Origin: Planctomycetota bacterium
GTDB lineage: Bacteria > Planctomycetota > Phycisphaerae > Phycisphaerales > SM1A02
NCBI GenBank assembly: GCA_027295365.1
Contig: JAPULD010000432.1
Span: forward strand, 1 to 31,695
Direction: 5' to 3'
DNA: 31,695 nt
Shown piece by piece: positions 26,009-31,695 of this stretch. The translations under genes and the position numbers were made by a program. The first letter of the stretch is position 1. The number at the start of each line of letters is the position of its first letter. The notes beneath the pieces were generated by a model that was given only the letters and a program-made list of their open reading frames with translations, was not told the origin of the DNA and searched no databases.

Positions 26009-28402
26009 ATGTCAACATCACGTATCCTGCTCTCCCTAGCCGCTTGCCTGACGCTGACCACGATTGTTTCCGCGGGCGATGAACCGACGCTTGAGCAGCG
26101 CCTCGAGAAGCTTGAAGTAGCCCTTGAGGCCGCACGCAAAGACGCAAACATCCCCGGCATGTCGATTGCCATCGTCAAGGACGATGAAATCATCTGGACA
26201 CGCGGCTTCGGCCTCGCTGACGTCGCCACCCAGAGGCGAGCCGACGAGAACACGATCTATGGAGTCGGCTCCACGACGAAGGCCTTCACCGCCACGCTTC
26301 TCGGAATGCTGGTCGACGAAGGCAAGGCGAGCTGGGACGATCCGGTGACCAAGTACCTGCCTTACTTCGACTTGCAGATTCGCAGCGACGACGAGAGCGC
26401 CGAGTGTACGCTACGCGATCTGCTCAGCCATCGCCATGGTTTCGCGCGTATGGGAACCCTGTGGTTCGGCGGCAAAGTCGCGCGCGACGAAGTGCTGCGC
26501 ACCGCCACTGGCGCGGAGCCCTGGGATGACTTCCGCGCAGGCTTTCACTACTGCAACGTGACGTACCTCGCCGCGGGCAAGGCAGCGGGTATCGCCGCCG
26601 GCAGCTCATGGGACGAGATGATGGTCGAGCGCATCTTCGAGCCGCTCAAGATGCGTTCGAGCACAATCGACCTGTCCAAGGCTCAGAAGGATGCACGCCT
26701 GGCCCTCGGGTACCGATGGGACGAGTTCGATGAGCAGTTCGAACACGTGACGATGTTCGACTTGAACAGCATCGCTCCGGCCGGAGCGGTGAACTCCAAC
26801 GTCCTCGACATGGCGCAGTGGATGCGATTTCAACTCGGCCAGGGCGAGATCGACGCCAAACGACTGATCTCGACCGAGAGTCTCCTCGAAACCTGGGCAC
26901 CCCAGATCGCGATGGGCAACGGTGCGTCCTACGGCCTCGGGTGGATGCTTCGGGAGCACCACGGTCGCAAGGTCGTCGAACATGGCGGCAACACTGCCGG
27001 CTTCAGCGCGCAGGTGAGCCTCATGCCCGAGGAGAACCTGGGCTACGTGCTCTTGATGAACGTCGGCGCCTCACCCTTTCGGGAGGCCTCGCTCGAACTC
27101 GTCTTCGACGCCTTGCTCGACGAATGGCCTCAAGAGAGCGTCGTGACCGAAGCCGAGGAGGTCGACTTCGAGGATTACCTCGGTACCTACATCGCCAACT
27201 TCGCGAAGTTCCGTGACACGGAGTTCGAGATCCTGATCAACGACGAACATCTGGCGCTCGACGTCCCCAACCAACGGACGTTCGACCTCAAGCGACCCGA
27301 CATAATTGGCAAGTGGATCTCCACCCTGACGGATAGGGTCGCCGTGTCCTTCCAGCGCGACCGTCAGGGCGCGGTCATCGGCCTGACCATGCACACGAAC
27401 GGCTTCAATTTCGAGGTCCCGCGCCAGGGGCTCGAAATCGAACCCGAGGTTCCGCCCCTGGAACTCGAGAAGTACGTGGGCACTTATGTTCGCGCCCAAG
27501 GAGGCAAGCGGGTCAAGCTCTCGATCGTGCAGGGTCGCCTCACCATGGAGGACAAGGGAAACCGGTTGGCGTTCCACACGCCCGACGCCGAGGGTCACGC
27601 CCCTCTGCGCGCCCGCGCGGACCAGGGCGCGACCTTCAAGACGGACGCCGAAGGGATGGCCGAATCCTGCAATTTCCATGGCGGTGACGGAGACAGGCTC
27701 TTCACGCGGCTGGTTGACTCGCTCGATACCGAACTCCCGACCCTTGACGAGGTGCTCGCCCTGCGCAAGACCGACGCGCGAACCGCCGCCATGAAAGCGA
27801 GCCGCGGCACCAAGGTCAGTGGCGAGATCTGGGTCGCCCAGGCCGGTCTTCGCGGCACGCTGACGATCTACGCCCAGGGCAATGACCGCTTCGCCCACCA
27901 CCTGGATTTCGGCAAGTTCGGTCGCATCGACCTGGTGGCCAAGGGCAATGAAGCGTGGCGCTACAACTCGTTGCGCGGCTTCAACGTGATGAAGGGCGAC
28001 GAGCTGGCCCAGGCCATCCTCGGTCATCCCGACGCGGTCGAGGGTGATTGGAACGACTATTTCGACTCCGTCGAGGTCGTCGCCAGCGACACTTTGAACG
28101 ACCGCCCGGTCCATGTCGTCCGCCTCAAGAAGGGCGACCTGCCGAGCCGCACATACAGAATCGACGCCGAACTGGGCGATGTGCTGCGTATGAATCAGAT
28201 CGTGATCGAAGGCTCGCTTCGCACCTCCATCACGACGACCTATTACGACTTCGAGGAACGTGACGGGATTCGCAGCCCCATGCGCATCGAGATCGAGATC
28301 CCCGGGTCGGGGAAGATGATCCTGACCATTGACGAGGTCGAGTCGGGTCTCGAACTTGGCGACGATGTGTTCACGCTCGAGGATCCGGACACGAAGGACT
28401 AG
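26009..28402 (+). CDS. secreted serine hydrolase, class C beta-lactamase fold, with long C-terminal extension
   Basis: 797 residues from the ATG at 26009 (AGGAG 6 bases upstream). A signal peptide ends near TIVSAGDE. The catalytic fold carries S-T-T-K (Ser88, Lys91), Y-C-N (Tyr181, Asn183) and the H-G-G triad (325-327), the three motifs of penicillin-binding-protein/beta-lactamase-type hydrolases. After about residue 375 come a DUF3471-like beta domain (LEKYVGTYVRAQGGKRVKL) and then, from ~600, a beta-rich segment ending in TTYYDFEERDGIRSPMRIEI that recalls LolA-like or outer-membrane-lipoprotein-sorting folds. This is about twice the length of a simple enzyme of this class. Substrates may be peptidoglycan peptides, D-amino-acid peptides or esters; sequence alone does not tell. 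A second family member follows after 167 bases. Confidence 0.9.
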   Translation: MSTSRILLSLAACLTLTTIVSAGDEPTLEQRLEKLEVALEAARKDANIPGMSIAIVKDDEIIWTRGFGLADVATQRRADENTIYGVGSTTKAFTATLLGMLVDEGKASWDDPVTKYLPYFDLQIRSDDESAECTLRDLLSHRHGFARMGTLWFGGKVARDEVLRTATGAEPWDDFRAGFHYCNVTYLAAGKAAGIAAGSSWDEMMVERIFEPLKMRSSTIDLSKAQKDARLALGYRWDEFDEQFEHVTMFDLNSIAPAGAVNSNVLDMAQWMRFQLGQGEIDAKRLISTESLLETWAPQIAMGNGASYGLGWMLREHHGRKVVEHGGNTAGFSAQVSLMPEENLGYVLLMNVGASPFREASLELVFDALLDEWPQESVVTEAEEVDFEDYLGTYIANFAKFRDTEFEILINDEHLALDVPNQRTFDLKRPDIIGKWISTLTDRVAVSFQRDRQGAVIGLTMHTNGFNFEVPRQGLEIEPEVPPLELEKYVGTYVRAQGGKRVKLSIVQGRLTMEDKGNRLAFHTPDAEGHAPLRARADQGATFKTDAEGMAESCNFHGGDGDRLFTRLVDSLDTELPTLDEVLALRKTDARTAAMKASRGTKVSGEIWVAQAGLRGTLTIYAQGNDRFAHHLDFGKFGRIDLVAKGNEAWRYNSLRGFNVMKGDELAQAILGHPDAVEGDWNDYFDSVEVVASDTLNDRPVHVVRLKKGDLPSRTYRIDAELGDVLRMNQIVIEGSLRTSITTTYYDFEERDGIRSPMRIEIEIPGSGKMILTIDEVESGLELGDDVFTLEDPDTKD

Positions 28403-28569
28403 CCCCCCTGGCCCCCATGGCGGCAATCAACAGGCCCGGCCCTTGGAGGCGAAGATGGAGAATCGCGACTTCAAGGCCGGGAGCGTAGCGTATTGGCCAG
28501 TACAATTCAGAGTTGCATCCTCAAGAGAAGAGGATGTCTCTTGAAAACCAGATACGGGAAGGGATCGAA

Positions 28570-29979
28570 ATGATGAGCCTTGGATTGCGTCGTACTCACC
28601 TGATCGTCGTGGGCGGACTCCTGCTGGTCATGAGCCATGTTTCGGCGCAAGTCGCCTCTCCCGAGCAGACCGAGACATTGGCGAAAATCAACGCCTTGAT
28701 CGAGCAGGCCCTGAGCGAAACCGGGGCGGTCGGGTATTCCGTCGCGGTGGCCCTCGATGACGGCACGATCTTCGCCAAGGGGTATGGGCTGGCCGAGGTA
28801 GAGCACCAGGTCGAGGCCGACGCCGAGACGACCTTTCGCATCGGGTCGGTGACCAAGCAATTCACAGCCGCGGCGGTCATGAAGCTCATAGAAGATGGAA
28901 AGCTCGCGCTCGATGACGAACTGAGCGAGTTCTTTCCCGATTTTCCCACCCAGGACCACGTGGTCACGATCGAGCATCTGCTCACCCACACTTCGGGCAT
29001 CAAGAGCTACACGGGGGTGCCGAAATTCTGGGAAGAGGGTTCAACCCGAGAGTTGAGCGTTCAGCAGTTGCTGGATTACGTGGACGTGGTGCCCTTGGAA
29101 TTCACGCCGGGCGAGAAATTCGCCTACAACAACAGCGCGTATTACATATTGGGGGCGATCATCGAACAGGCCTCGGGCGTTCCCTATTGCCAGTACTTGC
29201 AGGATGAGTTCTTCACGCCCTTGAGCTTGGAGCGCACAATGTGCGATTCCAACGCCAAGATCATCTCGAATCGCGCCCAAGGGTATCGGATGGATGGGGG
29301 CACGCTCGTCAACGACCAACTCATCGGCATGGACAACCCGGGGGCCGCGGGCATGCTGCTGGGCACCGCCCGGGACCTGGTGTTGTGGAACATGGCGCTC
29401 ATGAAGGGGATGGTCGTGAGCCTCGAGTCGTTGGAGAAGATGTGCACGCCCTACACGCTCAACGATGGTGAGGAGACGGGGTATGGATATGGTTTGGGCA
29501 TCGGCGAGTTCGAGGGCCATCGTCGCATCAGCCACAATGGAGGCATCCATGGCTTCAATTCCACGCTGGCGTACTACCCCGATGATGATCTGTATATTGC
29601 CGTGATCTCCAACGGTGCAGCCTCGGCCGGCAAGCTTGGCACGCAGATCGCCCGTGAAGTTCTGGGGATCCCGTTGGAGGTTGCAAGCAAGTCGCTGAGT
29701 GAGGAAGAGATCGCCAGTTTCGTAGGGGTGTATCACATCGAGCAGATGGACGTTGACATCAAGATCTATCTTGAGGATGACGCGCTGTACCTGAAGCCTG
29801 AGAGGGAAGGCCAGGACGCCTTGAAGCTGCTCTACCAGGGCGAAGGTGAATTTCGGGCTGAACCCGATCCCGAGATCCGCATCGTCTTCGACATTTCCAA
29901 CGGCGATGGCCCCGCCCCGGCGTTCATTCTGCACCAGGGCGGACAGCAGATCTGGGCGACACGGAAAGATGAAGACTAG
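28570..29979 (+). CDS. secreted serine hydrolase, class C beta-lactamase fold
   Basis: 469 residues from the ATG at 28570, chosen because AAGGGA lies 6 bases upstream and a signal peptide (LIVVGGLLLVMSHVSAQ) follows at once. The frame is open earlier, from 28513. Active-site motifs are S-V-T-K (Ser93, Lys96), Y-N-N (Tyr186, Asn188) and H-N-G (322-324). The C-terminal ~110 residues form a small beta domain (FVGVYHIEQMDVDIKIYLEDDALYLKPE) common after this fold. It lies in tandem with the longer hydrolase upstream but is not a close copy, so the pair may be an old duplication or two separate recruitments. Export across the inner membrane is expected. Confidence 0.91.
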   Translation: MMSLGLRRTHLIVVGGLLLVMSHVSAQVASPEQTETLAKINALIEQALSETGAVGYSVAVALDDGTIFAKGYGLAEVEHQVEADAETTFRIGSVTKQFTAAAVMKLIEDGKLALDDELSEFFPDFPTQDHVVTIEHLLTHTSGIKSYTGVPKFWEEGSTRELSVQQLLDYVDVVPLEFTPGEKFAYNNSAYYILGAIIEQASGVPYCQYLQDEFFTPLSLERTMCDSNAKIISNRAQGYRMDGGTLVNDQLIGMDNPGAAGMLLGTARDLVLWNMALMKGMVVSLESLEKMCTPYTLNDGEETGYGYGLGIGEFEGHRRISHNGGIHGFNSTLAYYPDDDLYIAVISNGAASAGKLGTQIAREVLGIPLEVASKSLSEEEIASFVGVYHIEQMDVDIKIYLEDDALYLKPEREGQDALKLLYQGEGEFRAEPDPEIRIVFDISNGDGPAPAFILHQGGQQIWATRKDED

Positions 29980-30003
29980 TCACATTCATGGATTAGGCGC
30001 TAT

Positions 30004-30714
30004 TCACTCCCCTGGATTCAAGCGATACGAATTTAGCCTACGTTTCGTAACGTCGGCCAATTCAGCCGCTGATACAAATTTGCAATACTTTGAAGCTTCG
30101 ACGGACGTCACTTCAATTGGATTGATCGAATCTGTTTCAGGAGTCAACATAAAACGCAATTCTTTTTGATACGCGTATTTCGTATCCTTTATCAGAGCCG
30201 GAGGCACATCAGTATCTTGTGAGTAGTGGATTACTCGGTCGGCATACTGGCAGTGACCAAAATACACGTTATTGAGATCCAACGGTGACACATTGTGGAT
30301 AGCTTGGGCCAATACGTTGATGAATTCTATCGGACGCAATATCTTCAATACACAATTGTATTCGGGACTGAGCCTGTCCATTATCTCTAAATCAAGCTCA
30401 CATGATCCGCAAAATAGAAACATATCCTGACTATATATTTTCTTGCTGAACTGGCAGTTCACCATTGAGCTGCCTCGACCTGTCAACTTTACAAATGATT
30501 TAGTGAATTCCGGAATTGATTCTGGTCTATCAGCGTACATGTCATCGTCTGAATATATGGTCTTGGTCCCTTCGCCAGAATCTCCAATATCATCTCCATA
30601 ATTTTCTTTCCTTCTAAAATCGCCTAGTGTTCCTATGAGAAAACGACCGGCACGAAGTTGACGTGCATATCGACGTTCCATGTATTTATAAAACACCGGT
30701 AGCGATTTATTCAT
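30004..30714 (-). CDS. hypothetical protein, lower-GC orphan
   Basis: 236 residues from the ATG at 30714. The N-terminus (FYKYMERRYARQLRAGRFLIGTLGDFRRKENYGDDIGD) resembles in style the DUF2971-type proteins that begin with a Y-K-Y segment and a G-x-L-x-x-F-R motif, but I cannot assign it firmly. The mid-region has FLFCGSCELD and the C-terminal half has KDTKYAYQKELRFML, the 'K-ELRF' pattern also seen in that group. No signal peptide or membrane helix is seen. Base composition is clearly more A+T-rich than the neighbours and it sits alone between unrelated genes, convergent with the hydrolase that ends 24 bases away. It is likely an acquired gene of unknown function. Confidence 0.75.
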   Translation of the reverse strand: MNKSLPVFYKYMERRYARQLRAGRFLIGTLGDFRRKENYGDDIGDSGEGTKTIYSDDDMYADRPESIPEFTKSFVKLTGRGSSMVNCQFSKKIYSQDMFLFCGSCELDLEIMDRLSPEYNCVLKILRPIEFINVLAQAIHNVSPLDLNNVYFGHCQYADRVIHYSQDTDVPPALIKDTKYAYQKELRFMLTPETDSINPIEVTSVEASKYCKFVSAAELADVTKRRLNSYRLNPGE

Positions 30715-30769
30715 AATGTCATTTTACTCATCATTTGATGGTCCGTCGATCCGCCTCATGACTAGATGC

Positions 30770-30800
30770 GTGCCACAAGCATTGTGGCTCGACGTGGCAC
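30770..30800. repeat. nested palindromic hairpin (REP-like)
   Basis: GTGCCAC (30770-30776) pairs with GTGGCAC (30794-30800), and inside it GCCACAA (30772-30778) pairs with TTGTGGC (30782-30788) around a 3-base loop. The two foldings exclude each other in part. It lies between the orphan start and the end of the DinB-family gene. The inner hairpin resembles the one at 25755-25773 (CAAG core, TCG after the stem), which suggests a dispersed family. Confidence 0.55.
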
Positions 30801-30820
30801 CTGACAAGACCTTTTAAAAA

Positions 30821-31288
30821 TCAAATCTGATCCCATCCCCACAATGAGTACACCGCATCCTTGTCGAGCGTTTCGCCGCTCACTTTGAGCGTCAACAAAA
30901 TGCGGCCCCGGTGATGGCTTTCGTGGGAGACGAAATACGCCAGCGTGGTGAACAGCCCTCGCCTGAAACCTCGACGCTTTGGCTTGCCTTCACACAGATC
31001 CACCAGATACGTCTGCATGGCTTTGTCCGAGGCGATGAACGCCTTGCGAATCTGCGCCCTCGTGGGTGTGTCCTTGGCAGTGTATTTCACCAAGCCCTTG
31101 CCGAGATCCGGCGCTCGCTTTTCCAATTGCCATACACGGTTGGTGTGCATGTGGGCCAGTTCGCCAAGTACGCCCCGGCCACCCCGCTTCGACAACGTGC
31201 AGTTCAATCCCTCATCGCTGATGTTGTCGATCAGCTTCAGATTCATGCGGCAGTTCGCCCCCCAAGCCTCGATCATTTCCTCGATCAC
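30821..31288 (-). CDS. DinB-family four-helix metalloprotein
   Basis: 155 residues from a GTG at 31288 (AAAGGG about 7 bases upstream); an ATG at 31276 is an alternative that loses four residues. DinB-like four-helix bundles bind a metal through three histidines. Here LAHMHTNR gives His46 or His48, and SHESHHRGR gives His122 and His126, in the right places for the family. Members serve as thiol-dependent transferases (bacillithiol, mycothiol) or damage-induced proteins, and the substrate is not evident. The C-terminal YSLWGWDQI fits the family's usual Trp-rich end. Confidence 0.86.
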   Translation of the reverse strand: MIEEMIEAWGANCRMNLKLIDNISDEGLNCTLSKRGGRGVLGELAHMHTNRVWQLEKRAPDLGKGLVKYTAKDTPTRAQIRKAFIASDKAMQTYLVDLCEGKPKRRGFRRGLFTTLAYFVSHESHHRGRILLTLKVSGETLDKDAVYSLWGWDQI

Positions 31289-31507
31289 GTGATGCCCTTT
31301 CGGTTGGCCATCATTCTAAGGGCGATCGATGCGTAAGGCCCGAAACACTGACGGATCAATCGATCACGATATGTGAGAAGCTGGGCCTCGCTTCGATTGG
31401 CCGGGATGAAAATTATCTCCTTCTTCGTAACGCGATCCGCACGCAATCATCCAAGGCTTGTGCGTATGAGAATCTTCTATCGAAATGTACGTCGAAAGGC
31501 TTGATCC

Positions 31508-31695
31508 TTGATCACCACCCCATCATCAACGTCAGCGGGCTCGGAAACGTCCGCGAACCGATTCTTCAACCCCGAGGGCCGATTCGTCGGCCAGAACATC
31601 CTGATCACGGGTGGGTCGGGCGGCATCGGCAAGGCCACGGCCCAACGTATCGCGGCCGAAGGGGGGCGGGTCCTGGTGACGGGGACCAACGCCTC
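31508..31695 (+). CDS. short-chain dehydrogenase/reductase, N-terminal part, cut by window edge
   Basis: An open frame from a TTG at 31508 to the window end (62 codons). It holds the Rossmann nucleotide site of classical SDR enzymes, ILITGGSGGIGKATAQRIA (T-G-x-x-x-G-I-G), followed by GGRVLVTGTNA, the second strand. No ATG or GTG lies between the in-frame TGA at 31502 and the glycine motif that leaves room for the first strand, so TTG with AAAGG about 8 bases upstream is the best start. The first ~18 residues are a Ser/Thr-rich extension. Substrate unknown. Confidence 0.8.
   Translation, partial: MITTPSSTSAGSETSANRFFNPEGRFVGQNILITGGSGGIGKATAQRIAAEGGRVLVTGTNA

Noticed and set aside
31289..31507. 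Short frames between the DinB-family gene and the dehydrogenase
   Set aside because: All are short, lack start signals and resemble nothing; possibly decayed coding sequence, but unsupported.

Overview
The window looks like chromosomal DNA of a planctomycete, most likely class Phycisphaerae. This is inference from gene content: a secreted M36-type protease ending in a paired EF-hand 'GC-type' dockerin-like anchor, a large divergent GH35-type protein, an outer-membrane factor with a lipobox-like signal, and generally G+C-rich coding sequence. Gene density is moderate, with many strand switches and few long operons.

Layout. 1-2151 (minus): the N-terminal part of an N4/N6 DNA methyltransferase cut by the window edge, then a 73-residue protein downstream of a Fic-domain AMPylase. 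2334-5126 (minus): a GH35 beta-galactosidase-like protein whose catalytic glutamates appear to be replaced. 5283-12871 (plus): a TolC-like outer-membrane factor followed by three tandem paralogous HlyD-type periplasmic adaptors, with no inner-membrane pump. 12849-14946 (minus): UbiX and RmuC. 15144-16884 (plus): a lipoprotein and a sugar-nucleotide epimerase.

17070-18880 is a sharply AT-rich island carrying one KAP-like P-loop NTPase, the clearest sign of horizontal transfer and the best candidate for a defence-type gene. 18935-25593 (minus): a small membrane protein, the dockerin-anchored metalloprotease, a GAF-PP2C (RsbU-like) phosphatase and a divergent Nramp-family transporter. 26009-29979 (plus): two tandem secreted serine hydrolases of the class C beta-lactamase fold, the first with a long C-terminal extension. 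30004-31288 (minus): a lower-GC orphan and a DinB-family protein. 31508 to the end (plus): the start of a short-chain dehydrogenase with an apparent TTG start.

The least ordinary parts are the pump-less adaptor triplication (7.2-12.9 kb), the AT-rich KAP island (17.1-18.9 kb), the active-site-eroded GH35-like protein, and the Nramp homologue that lacks the usual metal-binding motifs. Two G-rich repeat blocks and two paired-hairpin elements sit in intergenic spaces. I saw no CRISPR array, tRNA, rRNA or insertion sequence. All functions are read from motifs by eye; no database search was possible.
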